The notes beneath the pieces were generated by a model that saw nothing but the letters and a program-made list of their open reading frames with translations, did no database searches and was not told the origin of the DNA. From assembly GCF_963675165.1 (NCBI RefSeq), contig NC_087377.1:17494518-17558517 (forward strand): a DNA stretch of 64,000 nucleotides, given 5' to 3'. A program made the translations under genes and the position numbers. Position 1 is the first letter of the stretch. Each line of letters begins with the position of its first letter. Of this stretch, positions 12,401-25,400 are shown piece after piece. Source of the DNA: Halichondria panicea (Eukaryota; Porifera; Demospongiae; Suberitida; Halichondriidae).

Positions 12401-15400
12401 TAGTCACACCTTCTGTGGACCATGTGCTGTTGGCCGCATCACTGAAAAAATAACGATTATTGTGGTAATTAAAGGTGAAAAACAATAAAGGACATGAGCG
12501 CTCACCTAGAAACACTCCAAAATACACATTTTGCATTTTCGGCTACTTCATCCTCAGAGAACTGCACACACAAGCATGAATTAGTGTTGCTTGTAAGTCC
12601 AACTACCTTTTGGGTGGTGAAATTGAAGGTTGCCTGTGCCTGAGAGTTAGTTAACTTCACATTGGAGAAGACTTGACTAGAAATAACCTGTGATACTGGT
12701 CTGGTTGTGTTCCTGTATATATAAGCATACAATGAGACTGAGCAGAACATGACTTAGTACTGTTGATAATATACATTTCAAGGTTGGTTTTTGGAAGAAA
12801 ATCCTCCAAGTTGGAAAATAGAATGTTGACTGCTATAACATTCCCATCTGAAAATTGAGACAGACATATCAAACATAATATATGTTTTGGTTACCACCAA
12901 AGTATGAAATACCTAGAGCGCCTCTCTCCATAAGAAGAGCAGCTGGTATCACAGTTTGGGCTGAGCCTGTTTCTTCACTGAGATTGACAACTTCAGGAAA
13001 GATAATGTCATCCAGACTAGTGGTGTCAACTTTAATTGCAGCTAGCACTGCATGGACGATAAATGCAAATAATTATACTAGCTTCAAATCAACTATCTAG
13101 TAAATAGTGAAGTATGCATACCGATGTTTTGTCTCACAAGTGTGATCTCCGTCATGTTGCCTGTATCCACAGCTTCACTCCTCAGTGCCAATGACACATA
13201 CTGACCATATAACTCTGCGTTCAACAGCAGTTGCTGACTCTCAGCAGTAGAATCCTGAGAGTATATTTGCAGTTAATTATCTATATCTGTATCTGTTCTA
13301 TAATATCATTATACCATTTGCAATCTTTCCCATCCTTCTGTATTCCTCTTGTCCAGAACATTGTTGAGAATGTTTATAACTTCCTGCAAGACACAATTAT
13401 TTAAACAAAAGGAACTTAACTTATAGTCTTACTTCACTAAAATTAAGAGAAGACATGGGACTAGCAATCTCAACGTTTTGAACTAGGTAATTCACACTTG
13501 ACTTGACGATCGTATTAGTAGTGCTGAGGTCTTGGGGGAATATGGTGGAGTCTCCTGTTGCATTTACACTAGTAGCCTCCGCAAGAGAAACAAGAAGGTT
13601 GTCAACTTTGTTCTGAGATGTATTGTTCTGAGATGCATTTCTAGAAAATAGTTCATTTGCCTGAATGGGGAATAGAAAACTAGTGCTGATGAAAGATCGT
13701 CATGAGCAATATCATGGGCTTTTAAAGAGAAGAGGGCATGCAACTCAGGCTATTCTCTCAAACTTCATCTCACTGATCTTGACGATACAGACATTATAAT
13801 ATCAGTATACGTCACAGTGCATGTATTTGTGTAAAGTACTACAGTAACTGCAGATTCAGTCTCACCCTGTCATTAAGTGAGCTGATTACTTCCCTAGTGC
13901 AGTTATCAATATTCACTGCTTCCCAGACACCACCCAGTGTACAAAAACGAGTCGCAGTACCTATAAATGCATGCACATCAACACACAGTCACATGGAATA
14001 ATATAGTGATACCTAAAGTTATTCCATTTCCATTTTGTGGGCATTGCTGGGAATATAAAAAGCCAGCCACAGTGGTAGGGAAGACAAGCCCCCATACAGA
14101 ATCCTCTTCAGCTTCACACTGAACCACGCCTATAGAGATAAACCACAATTGAAGCAAAAACGTTTTCCATTCAGTTGCTACGACCGTAAACGAGTATTAG
14201 CTAGTTGGAAAATTATATGCTTGACAATGTTTTCCAAGGCTGCATATTCCACGACTATGCAATGTCATTGGAGCATTGTCATTTTCATTGAGAGCATTCA
14301 CTCTAATGCTTGCAAAACGGGGGTGGAGGGGGTGGAGGATGGGGGGGGTGACATTGTCAGTGTAGCTTTTACTGTCATTGTGTAAGTCTGAGTTGTGGAA
14401 GCTATATTATACATGAACCAGGAGCGTATAAGTGAGTGACTTTCTGTTTAAACATGAATAAAGAATATGGGTTACCAGCAACTTTTTTGCATAAGCTCAC
14501 GTTCACAAATTGCTGCTTCTCCATCAAAAACACCAGTAGTGCTGCTACCATCTCCAGTGCAAGTCCTTGTGTTGTTACCAACCAGAACAAACCCAGTGTA
14601 ACAACTGTGGTTAGCCATGGCATTGAAAGCATAGTTGCCGTTTTCATCAGAAGTAGAACTACTGTATGTCACAGAGCCATTGGTAGGAGCAGTCAAGGGA
14701 GGACAGGTTATAGCTATATGGTGAAATGAAGCAAATGAATCAGTATCTCTTGGAGCAGTAATTATAAATACATTAGGGCATGGGTTAATGGTAATGTTTT
14801 GCGTAAGCTCACATTTACAAAATGCTTCTCCATCAAAAACACCAGTAGCGCTGCTATCATCTCCAGTGCAAGTCCTTGTGTTGTTACCAACCAGAAAAAA
14901 CCCAGTGTCACAACTATTGTTAGCCATGGCATTGAAAGCAAAGTTGCCGTTTTCATCAGAAGTAGAACTGTATGTCACAGAGCCATTGGTAGGAGCAGTC
15001 AAGGGAGGACAGGTAATAGCTATAGTGAAATGAATCTGAAGCAGTAAATGACATTCATGAATAAAGCTATACATTAAAGCATCTGATCATAACAGTAATG
15101 TTTTGCATAAGCTCACGTTCACAAATTGCTGCTTCTCCATCAAAAACACCAGTAGTGCTGCTACCATCTCCTGTGCAAGTCCTTGTGCTATTACCAACCA
15201 GAACAAACCCAGTGTCACAACTGTGGTTAGCCATGGCATTAAAACCATAGTTGCCGTTTTCATCAGAAGTAGAACATCTGTATGTCACAAAGCCATTGGT
15301 AGGAGCAGTCAAGGGAGGACAGGTTATAGCTATGGTAAAAAATGAAGCAAATGGATCAGTATAATTTTGACCTTCTATTTAAACACTCAACTTACCGGTA

Positions 15401-16852
15401 CAGACAACTTCATCAGTTTCAGACAATGAAGCCACAAATTCATTCAAGCAGCTACAGTTGAACTGTTCCCTGTTATTCAAACAAATAGAATTTTGACCAC
15501 AGTTGCATTGTATGGGAGATAATCTCATGCCTCCAGGGTAACCATAAGAATTTGTTGTGTCGAATCCATACACTGAAACACCTAGAATGGCTGAGCTGTT
15601 TTGATGGCGGATAGAATGAGCTCCAGTAGACACACTCGTTCTACTTATATGGCCACAAATCTCTCCACTTGAACAGACAACATTCCTCCAGCCAGTAACA
15701 ATGGAATTGTCCAATAATATTTGTTCAGTTTGAAAAAACTCAGAAGAAACATACACCGTGACATAGTTGGATCCGCGGAAAAGAAGAAACGCTTCAATAA
15801 CATAATTATTTGTAAACTGCTCAATTGGAGGGATTATCATCATGAATGGGTCTCCTACGCCATCACTCTCCCTACCATACGCATACTGTGTGACCAGTAC
15901 TGGAGAAGTGGATTCAATGCTACAGAAACTGTTAATAGGGATTTCAAATTCTCTGAAGCTCCCTCCACTCTGCAACTGGAATTCACTGACTGATACGTTA
16001 GTGTTACAGTTCACAGCTACACTTGCTGCTCGGGCACTAAGAACACGAATACGTTCACCAGAAGATCTACCATCGAGAGATGCTACGAGGAATTTTGACC
16101 CCCATGTCACAGTCGGAGGTACTTGTTCAACCAGGTGGTCACAGTAGTTTATATCTTGAGGAACAGAAGCACAATCAGATCCACTAAACACAGACAAAGG
16201 TTTGGAGCTAGTTATTCTTGTTCCTGTGAGATCATGATCACTTGCAATCTGATATGTTTCCATACTATTTAGTGTTATTGTTGAGGAATTGAATTTGACA
16301 ACAGTTTCATTTTCACAAGCCACAAACAAAATCACATTAGGAAAAATATAGATGTCATAGGAGATTCCATAATATTCGTATTCATCAACTGCCATTTTAG
16401 AACATGGTAACGCTAAATAAGCATCTGCACTATATGGTTCAAAAGATAGCCCATACACGTTAACTTTCCCGTCGGCTTCAACAAGGATCCCCTTGTTCCT
16501 TTCATTAACAGATAATACCTCAAAACTGGGTGGAACGTTTACACTAGTTGAAGAGTTAGAAACATTCCCACTGATATTAATTGGAGTGACTCTGAAATTA
16601 ACAGCACTTGACTCCGGGTTTGTGATAAACAAAAACAACTCTATGTGTACTACTTGACCAGTATTTATTGGGAAAAAAAACCACGAATTTTTTGCCAGCA
16701 CTTGACGAGATCTCATCTAGGATTAATGGTTATGCATAATAGTTAGACTACAAGAATTCAGTCCTACCTGTAATTTGAGCATCACAAGATGGAGCAAATG
16801 TGATCACGATTATTGCCAATGCCAAAGTAGAACTAGCAATTCTGTAGCTCAT
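9471..16852 (-). CDS. A2: adhesion GPCR, IgGFc-binding/EGF/sushi x3/HormR/GAIN-GPS/7TM, with two frameshifts
   Basis: Complete gene layout. Exon 1 (16768-16852) is a signal peptide ending PSCDAQIT with an intact GT donor. Exon 2 (15396-16716) is IgGFc-binding plus EGF. Sushi exons lie at about 15116-15330, 14813-15020 and 14505-14713; HormR at about 14010-14130 and 13865-13960; GAIN from about 13660 down to 12530. The GPS reads KCVFW, then (next exon) TWSTEGVTTV and [16 protein letters not shown]1 is near 12130-12240 and TM2 near 11950-12065. TM6-7 ([24 protein letters not shown]) lies at 9961-10135, followed by a serine- and acid-rich tail ending at TAG 9471-9473. Lesions relative to A1, A3 and A4: an 8-base T run (plus-strand A run 16673-16680) adds 1 bp early in exon 2, and CCCC at 11539-11542 (CCC in A3) adds 1 bp in TM3 after MLCEG. 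As read it is not translatable into a receptor. Confidence 0.8.
9961..10300 (-). other. A2 TM6-TM7 and preceding cytoplasmic loop exons
   Basis: The exon ending near 10135 encodes [19 protein letters not shown] (TM6) and [20 protein letters not shown] (TM7), a canonical family-B2 signature. The preceding exon, about 10190-10301, encodes [20 protein letters not shown] and a basic stretch. Its acceptor lies only 8 bases from a transposon end (10310). The matching A3 exons are at 20006-20180 and 20255-20361. Confidence 0.8.
10310..10710. mobile_element. 401-bp MITE with CAGGGGCGTAGG termini
   Basis: Terminal inverted repeats CAGGGGCGTAGG start at 10310 and end at 10710, flanked by a 5-bp duplication TACAG (10305-10309 and 10711-10715). 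A3 at 20361-20375 reads straight through as the empty site. No transposase is encoded. It sits in an A2 intron directly against the 3' splice site. Confidence 0.85.
11122..11275. mobile_element. 154-bp MITE with CAGTGGCGTA termini
   Basis: Ends CAGTGGCGTA and TACACCACTG (inverted, one mismatch), flanked by ATTAT duplications at 11117-11121 and 11276-11280. A3 near 20680-20695 (GCGTTATATGTTGTAACATG) is the empty site. It lies in an A2 intron between TM-encoding exons. Confidence 0.8.
14318..14350 (+). repeat. G-rich tract in A2 intron
   Basis: Short counterpart of the A1 tract at 2440-2500 (GGGGGTGGAGG units and a seven-G run), in the intron between the third sushi exon and the HormR exon. 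Confidence 0.6.
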
Positions 16853-17060
16853 TATTTATTTTTAGTAACTGGTTGAATTTAGTCTCTGTATCTATTTCGT
16901 GAGGCAAAACGATATATTAATGTTTAGAGAGCTAGCTTAATTATTGCCATGGACTCCACAGTTCGTCATATACAAATCAATTAGACTTGCGTGGTCTACA
17001 AACAGTTTCACTTTAAACTCTTGGATTGAGCGTGGTTTATAGGTGTCCAAACATTCAATG
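16853..17060 (-). promoter_or_regulatory. Conserved block upstream of A2 exon 1
   Basis: Closest relative of the A4 upstream block (30763-30985), nearly base for base, and recognisably related to the A1 and A3 blocks. Probably promoter or 5'UTR. Assigned on paralog conservation only. Confidence 0.35.
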
Positions 17061-17242
17061 ACAGTTTCGTGGATGTCACTGTCAGGATATATAGGTAGCT
17101 ATCACATCTAAAGTTAAAGAGATCTTGCTTCTGTCTTGCACTTGATCCAGAGCAGTCTTAATAAAGGCATCAGAAGATCAAGAAGATGAATCTGATTAAT
17201 AGGAGAAGTCAGTATACGATAAACAAATGAATATCTTATCAT

Positions 17243-17531
17243 CAGGAGTGTATAAAGAGGAGTATGCGACTCCCACGCACATTCCATTCTAAATCTCAGA
17301 CTGAATCGTCACTAACACTTGTAAACTGTTAGCCATGAATAAAATTAAATATGGGCTGGAGGTACAAACCACAGCAGACCATGTGCGTGTATGCTGATAT
17401 CCTAATTAACTACTACACCTACGTACCCACTTAAGATGCGGTCTGATAGTGACGTGGTATGACATACTTGTACCGTAACCTAGTTTACACTACAACTGCT
17501 ACAGTTGGATACTCCTCTTCATACACTCCTG
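17243..17531. mobile_element. 289-bp inverted-repeat element (hAT-like candidate)
   Basis: Begins CAGGAGTGTATAAAGAGGAG and ends with the inverse (ATACTCCTCTTCATACACTC, CTG). TTATCAT occurs on both sides (17236-17242 and 17532-17538). The A1 spacer near 5408-5420 (CTTATCATTAATAGACC) is the empty site. The A4 spacer (31135-31415) holds a 5'-trimmed copy. A second inverted copy of the left end lies at about 17972-18021. No transposase. The short duplication and CAG ends suggest a hAT-type family, but this is a guess. Confidence 0.65.
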
Positions 17532-18226
17532 TTATCATTAATAGACCTTTAAACTGTTACGTAATTACGTATTCGTGCTTACTTATACTTTTAAAGAAAA
17601 GTATGATTCGATAATTACGATTTCTTTTTTGAAAAGGAACTATTTTAGTTACATAATTATGGTTTAATCGATACTTGAGAGGGTCACCTGCAATAATAGT
17701 ACGATGCACGCCGGTTTCAAAATTTTTTTCGCAGAGACCAATTTGTTAGATGTCTACCATTGACCGTTGTGATGAGAGTATACAATATTAAACACATATT
17801 TTAGCAACTGGTTAATTGATCAACAGATTTAGTTCTCTATATATTCAGTGAGGCAAAAAATGCTCACTAGGTCTAGTTTTAATAGTAGCCATGCTAAATT
17901 TCTGAAATATCAAGAGATGATAACTGCACGAATTGCAACACCATAATTATTTAGTCCAATATGTACATGTAGAATGGAATGTGCGTGGGAGTTGGATACT
18001 CCTCTTCATACACTCCTGGTCTCACCTACATCACTATTGTAAACGGGCAACTAGTAGGAAAGAATAACATTAGTTATTCATTGCCTTACTGGCAGTTAAT
18101 TAAATAGTGATGATTATCTTTGTCACTATTATTTGCAAATTTGATTTCGCCTACTATGGTTTTAAGTGGCCTGGGAGTTGTGTACTCTTCCTAGTGAACT
18201 CTTGTTCCTTGATTATAGGCATGTCT

Positions 18227-18372
18227 ACATCTGTAACTCTCCCTGTGTCAGACTTGGAGGCCATATATCTGTAGCTCTCCCTGTGTCGGACTTGGAGGCC
18301 ATTTCTGTAACTCTCTTTGTGTCGGACTTGGAGGCCATATATCTGTAGCTCTCTTTGTGTCAGACTCTGGAT
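18227..18372. repeat. 36-bp minisatellite, 4 units
   Basis: Four units of the same repeat as at 6667-6745, differing by a few bases each (CTCTCCCTGTGTC against CTCTCTTTGTGTC). Confidence 0.8.
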
Positions 18373-18499
18373 TGCTATATTTGGTCTAGTTGTTCGCCTA
18401 ACTGTTATAAAGCGACAACTCGGCCTGTGATCGAGGCTAGTAAGCTTATATTTGATCAAAATGCTGAAACAGGTATAATGATATAAAGCAAAACAATTT

Positions 18500-19458
18500 T
18501 TGTCTGCTTTCTACTATATCAGTGTAGGCTACTGATTTTGTGTGTGTTATTGTGCGCAAAGTGAATTCAACATGTGCATGTGTAGTTAATGATCTTTACC
18601 AAATTTAATTATCACAATGGCCTCGATTCAAGGCCGCTTAAAGGTGGCCAATTGAGGCTACTGTTAACCTGACTGCTGGACTTTTAAATTATGTGTGTCA
18701 ATGTTTTTTTCCTTGTTCATACGAATTAATCCATTAATCACTAAAATATTTCAATTTCTGCTACCTTGCCCGATTTACGCCAGATTTCTGCAACAAGCAA
18801 GCTCCCACCTAGCCTTGTTCCCATGCAGGCCGATTTATCTCTAAAATAACGCTAGGTCGCCTCCTATATATATAGTTATCAATCTATAGCGTTATTGTAG
18901 AGACAAATCGGCCTGGGAGCGAGGCTAGCTCCCACTGACTCAGTTTTGACCCCATTGGTAACCCACATCCTAGTGAAGCCCCTCCCCTTTTCCACATAAT
19001 GGTCGGAATGTACATGCAGAGAATTCTTGATGTTTTCGGAGAACTGCAAATTAGGACATGCATGATGATGTGTTTTGTGAGGGGAAATTCTATATGTATA
19101 GCTATATAATTATAATAATTAATAATTATTCTACGTTATAGGAATTAGAAATGGATTAGATAAGTGAGGATTTGAAGTGGCGGAAATATATACACTGACC
19201 ATATTTTAGTTTCTCGGCTAAAAGTTTGGTGGTATGGCGCAGATCGTTGCCATTAGATTGTGCATGTTTGTACGTCATAATCATTAAAAGGTGATGGTGT
19301 ATACAGATCGATCTACAGGTCTACTCACTAATATATTATGTACAATGACAACAAACAGTAAAGAACATTCCGCTATATATAGTATAGCGGCAGTATAAAT
19401 AAAATAGTATATGTATACTTTAATAATAATTATATATCATTCAGTTTCTATAATAATA
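18500..19458. other. Spacer downstream of A3, no gene seen
   Basis: Matches the A2 downstream spacer (8650-9470), but the CTU1 fragment and LINE are missing: the sequence jumps near 18665 straight to the CTGCTGGACTTTTAAATTAT that follows the CTU1 fragment in the other copy. AT-rich. Presumably includes the A3 3'UTR. Confidence 0.5.
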
Positions 19459-22400
19459 CTATATTAGTAGCCGTGCTTCAAGGCTTTCCTGTGAGTTAGA
19501 AAAACCTTTTATCCAATTAAAGGTCGTAGTTTTGTGCCACTCTTCATCATTTTCAAGCAATCCAGCAATGTACGACTTCTCTGAGCCAGACTCAGATGCA
19601 GCAGTCTCATCGACTTTAACGACTTCATTTTGCATGGTACTATGATCGTGTTCGCTGAATCTAGAGTGACTTGGCTTGAGCTGAACACCATCACTCATCG
19701 TATTCTTGCTCTGCACATAATATATATTTCACAGTCGGGCACTATATAAACAGTCTGATTTCTATTGAATTTAATATACAATGGAAACAAGCATAAATTA
19801 TATACTCTCCCAATAATAATTATATGCATATATAATTATACACACTTAATTATAATAATAGGCGATCCACCTGTCTATTGACATACCACATTGTTTTTTC
19901 CTGAGGCAGAAGTTGATACAGCGCTGTCCATTCTCTTTCTGCACTGCTTTAAGAAGTTTGTGACCTAAAAATTAGAAGTGATCTAAATGCTAAAAAATGA
20001 AACACGCACTTTTTCACTCCTGAGCACATGGAAGATGAATACGAACAAGCCTTGCAGTGAGTTAAAGATAGAGAACAACCATGCAAACACACTGGTGCTG
20101 TCGTCGACTAAGAGTAGTAGTCCAAACACCCAAGTCAGCCCGAGCAATGGAAGGAGAATTATAGTGGCCTTGAAGAGTTTTCTGCATACATATATATACA
20201 AGCATTAATTGGGATCAACGTGTTACTGAATAGCACGAATAAGAGTTGACACACTCACGAGAATAATTGTAACTGAGATTTCTTTTCTTCACTTCGTTGC
20301 ATGGCTGACTTTCTCTGTTTATAGACGCTGCGCAAAGCAGCCAAGAGGAAGAATACATTCACCTGTATAGGTATATACTAGTCGTCATAATTATAAAGGT
20401 AGGCTTAAAATAAACTGAGTACATGCATGCAAATGTGTACTCAAAAACTGATTTGCAAACCAATGCATGCATTTGCAAGCTATATAGAGATCTCACCAGA
20501 ACAACTAGTAGCATTGGTACAACAAATGCCCATATGGCTCCTTTATCACCGGTAACAGCAATCCAACAACTGAATGTACAAACATTAACAAATAAATAAA
20601 TATTGTCAGTTGTAAAGGTTTGTAATAAGTACGAATTTTTATATTGGGGGAAAGTACGAATTCTTTATTGGGGGAAGCGTTATATGTTGTAACATGCAAG
20701 CCATGCAGTTATTATAGAATTTGGAGATGCAGTTTCTATACTAAATTCACAATATAAAACTTACTAATCTTTTGTGCCATACTGGTCATGAATTGGTCCA
20801 GCAGATATAGCCACTGGTATCACTGGAACAACTGCAAGAAACATATATACCCCAGAACTTGATGCCATGATTATAGTCATCACCGCACATGCATACATAA
20901 ATGGATGAACCCTCGAGGGGTATAAGTACTTCATTCGAAAGATTGTCTTCTTTATTGTGCTCAATTAGATACATGTACTTAGTGTAAGCATCGTATATCT
21001 TTATTTTACCCCATCCAATAATAAAGAATATCCACCATTTCTTGGATATTTGGTTGAAGACAAGCACCAACATAAGATAGAGCATGATTCCCTCACACAG
21101 CATCCAAAAGAACACAGTAGTGAACAGGTAGTGAAGGAGAATAGCCACAAACGCACACGCTATCTGCGAACATTAAATGATCAATATAGAGTATCATATA
21201 CAGACTCTCGCTATAATCTGGCTCTCTGAATTATGGTCACCTCGATATACCGGTCGTTTTGTATATACTAACATAGCTATAGATATCTGCGATCTTATTA
21301 TTGCGATGCCATAAGCACTCGCAAAAATCGCAAATGGAGTAGTTACTATTATGTATATAAGGCTTAATTGCTGGCATGCATGTTGTCCGTTAAAGTTTTG
21401 AGGTAAACTGTACCAGCTATACAATATACAGCAAAATACGTTCAAGTATACCTTTTTGGCCACAACAGTCTTTACTCCTATTAACAGGAACACCACGTAA
21501 CCAAGGAGCAAAGAAATAGACAGGTTGAGATGGATGAAGTTATGAACCTTGGTCAGCAGCTCCTTTCTAAACATCAACAGCACAACAAGGTTTTATGCAT
21601 GAATGCAAAGTTTCAATAATTACCTCAATGTCAAGAAATAGACGATAGACAACAGAAGAAAGAAGATGGAGATGGAACAACCAACATAAGTCACCACTGA
21701 TAGAGCATCCCTGATCTCTGGAGTTGTGTCCTACAGAAGACCAAGAATAATAAGTAAATTAGTTCGCTGCATGAGGCTCACATTCAGTGCTCCATAGACA
21801 TCCATTAGAACAGCAAATGCTGTGAAATGACTGCTCTTACAGACAATATTATATACTCTCATTTGCTCGTCTTCATCCACACTGACTGTAATCACACCTT
21901 CCGTGGACCACGTGCTGTTGGCCGCATCACTGACAAAATAACGATAAGTGTGGTAATTAAAGCTGGACAACAATAAAGGACAATCATGCAGCTCACCTAG
22001 AAACACTCCAAAATACACATTTTGCATTTTTGGCTACTTCATCCTCAGAGAACTGCACACACAAACATGAATTAGTGTTGCTTGTAAGTCCAACTACCTT
22101 TTGGGTGGTGAAATTGAAGGTTGCCTGTGCCTGAGAGTTAGTTAACTTCAAATTGGAGAAGACTTGACTAGAAATAACTTGTGATACTGGTCTGGTCGTG
22201 TTCCTGTGTATATAAGCATACAATGAAACCAAGCAGAACATGACTTAGTACTAGCTGTTGATAATAATTATACATTTCAAGGTTGGTTTTTGGAAGAAAA
22301 TCTTCCAAGTTGGAAAATAGAATGTTGACTGCTACAACATTCCCTTCTGAAAATTGAGACAGACATGGATAAACAGATTTTGGTTACCAACAAAGTTTAC

Positions 22401-25400
22401 GAAATACCTAGAGCGCCTCTCTCCATAAGAAGAGCAGCTGATATGGCACTTTGGGCTGAGCCTGTTTCTTCACTGACTTTGACAACTTCAGGAAAGATAA
22501 TATCATCCACACTAGTGGGGTCAACTTCCATTGCAGATAGAACTGGTCGGTAAATGCAATACCATCATGCATCACCCATACAACATAATAGCAATACAAA
22601 TGGTGAAGTACGCATACCGATGTTTTGTCTCTCAAGTGTGACCTCCGTCACGTTGCCTGTATCCACAGCTTCACTCCTCAGTGCCAATGACACATACTGA
22701 CCATATAACTCTGCACTCAACAGCAATTGCTGACTCTCAGCAGAAGAATCCTGAAGTATATTTGCATGATTGTCAGGTAATTATCTGTATCTGTATTTAT
22801 ACCTCTTGTAATCTTTCCCATCCTTCTGTATTCCTCTCGTCCAGAACATTGTTGAGAACGTTCATAACTTCCTGCAAGGCACTAATAAAAGGGATGTTTT
22901 ATTTAACTTGTATATAGTCTTACTTCACTAAAATTGAGAGAAGACATGGGGCTAGCAGTCTCAACGTTTTGAATGAGGTAATTCACACTTGACTTGACGA
23001 TCGTATTAGTAGTGCTGAGGTCTTGGGGAAATATGGTGGAGTCTCCTGTTGTATTTACACTAGTAGCCTCCGCAAGAGAAACAAGAAGGTTGTCAACTTC
23101 GCTCTGAGATGCATTGTTCTGAGATGCATTTCTAGAAAATAGTTCATTTGCCTGAATGGGGAATAGAAAACTAGAGCTGATGAAAAATCGTCATGAATAA
23201 TATCATGGGCTTTTAAAGAGAAGAGGGCATGCAACTCAGGCTATTCTCTCAAACTTCCTCTGACTGATCTTGACGATAATTATAGACATTATAATATCAG
23301 TATACGTCACAGTGCATGTATTCGTGTAAAGTACTACAGTAACTGCATGCAGATTCAGTCTCACCCTGTCATTAAGTGAACTGATTACTTCGCTAGTGCA
23401 GTTATCAATATTCACTGCTTCCCAGACACCACCCAGTGTACAGAAACGAGTCGCAGTACCTATACATGCACATCAACACACAGTCACTTGGAATGATATT
23501 CAATGATACCTAAAGTTGTTCCATTTCCATTTTGTGGGCATTGCTGGGAATAGGAAAAGCCAGCCACAGTGGCAGGGAAGACAAGCCCCCATACAGAATC
23601 ACGTTCAGCTTCACAAACCACGCCTATAGAGAAACCATAAAAGCAAAAAACGTTTCCATTCATTTGCTATGACTATAAACGAGTATTAGTTGGGCAGAGT
23701 TCAACCAATAGTGTTTATGTATTCGGGTCGGTTGGAATCCGCCCAACTAAACGAGTATGAGGATGCAATCTCAGCCTCGCTTGTGTAAAGATTACACCCG
23801 AACTGTATAGTCTGAACACATCAATTTTAGCAGGTAGACATTTTAGCCATTAATACTGCAATGTGATTGGCTAAAGGTAGTAATGTACTTATACTTAGAC
23901 AACGAGTGCTGCAAGCTGCGCTGTGCTAATGCCTCTCACCATGTTATGCTTTCGCTCAAAACCTCAGTAATGTTACTATAGATAGAAGAGAAGAGGGATT
24001 GGAAACAGAAATGCCCTTGAAGTACTATCCGTATTTCCCCGCTTTTTTAATCGAGGCTTATTTCTAACGTGGGACTTTAAACATGAATAATTCATGAGAA
24101 TTGTTTTTGCTGTCTATGAAAAGTCCACGAGCAGTTTTACTGCTAAGGCCACTCCAAATGAGACTGTAGTTTCCCGTCAGAGACTCCAGTAAATTATAAG
24201 CGGATGTGAGCAGTATTATCATTATTCATTACTATGAGTATCATTATAAATGTGTTGCGTCATCAATGAATTTAAATTAATCACCCACAAAAATGTAACC
24301 ATACACACATACAACCACAAACAGTAAACAAAGAACAAGAAAAAAAGTAATTTCAATATTTCATTGGATATTTAGAAAAATAATGGCCATAATGCGGTAG
24401 CTAAAGCAGGAAGCGCGAGTTGGACGGGAAACTACAGTCTCATTTGGAGTGGCCTAAACATCAACTTCAAATCACAGTACACCACTTAGTGACACAACCT
24501 TATAGCTAGACTAACACAAGGTGAAACATGGATTGCTTCAGAGCTACTATCTAAACTTCATTGTAGAAGCATCACGTGCGTGAACCAGGACCTCATGAAA
24601 AGAAGAAGAAATTGTATGATCTCACACACTGAATGCATATGCGCAGAAGAAGGGGTGTATCCGCAATAGATTAAAGTTTGCAATGGCTGCTGGCGCGTGG
24701 CACTCACAAAAAGCAAACACTTTAGTGCAAGGCTAACTCATAAAGTTGAATAGAAAGTTTGTGTGAACAGATGATACTACCAAAGATTCTGAAGAGACTG
24801 CAACAGCCTTCACTGTGAGTAGAATGAGCCATAACTAGCTTATAGAGCACAAAGCTTTAGGTTGCAAATCCGGCCACGAATCATAATCGAAGTGAATGTG
24901 CTGTTAGTTTTCGTCGCATTGCAACTGTTGGAGCAGTTACAGCTGGAATACACACACACAGCCAGCCAGCAATAAGACACACAACTAATGGGAAGAGTAC
25001 AATACTTACTCACCAGTGACAGTCACATTAAAGGTGGTGGTGTTCATTCCAACAGGATTGACTGCTGTCACAGAATACAGGCCACTCTCACTGGGTAGTT
25101 GAACATGGTCTAGAGTGAATGTTGTGGTGGCTGGTGGAGAGGTGGTGCTGGTGTTTGTGATGGTGAGGACTCCTGTCCTCCCAGTGACGGCTGTAGCTGG
25201 AACACCATCAATGAACCAGGTGATCTCTGTCAGTGGCAGGTTGAAGTCAGTGATGGTTACAGTCAAGGTGAGAGTAGAACCAACTACAACTTCAATGTCT
25301 ACATCAACAGGGAGAGTGGGGCCAACTGTATGCAAGAAGAGATACATTTGTACTGCAATGATTACTGACTATAACACACTAACCAGCTTGAACGATGATA

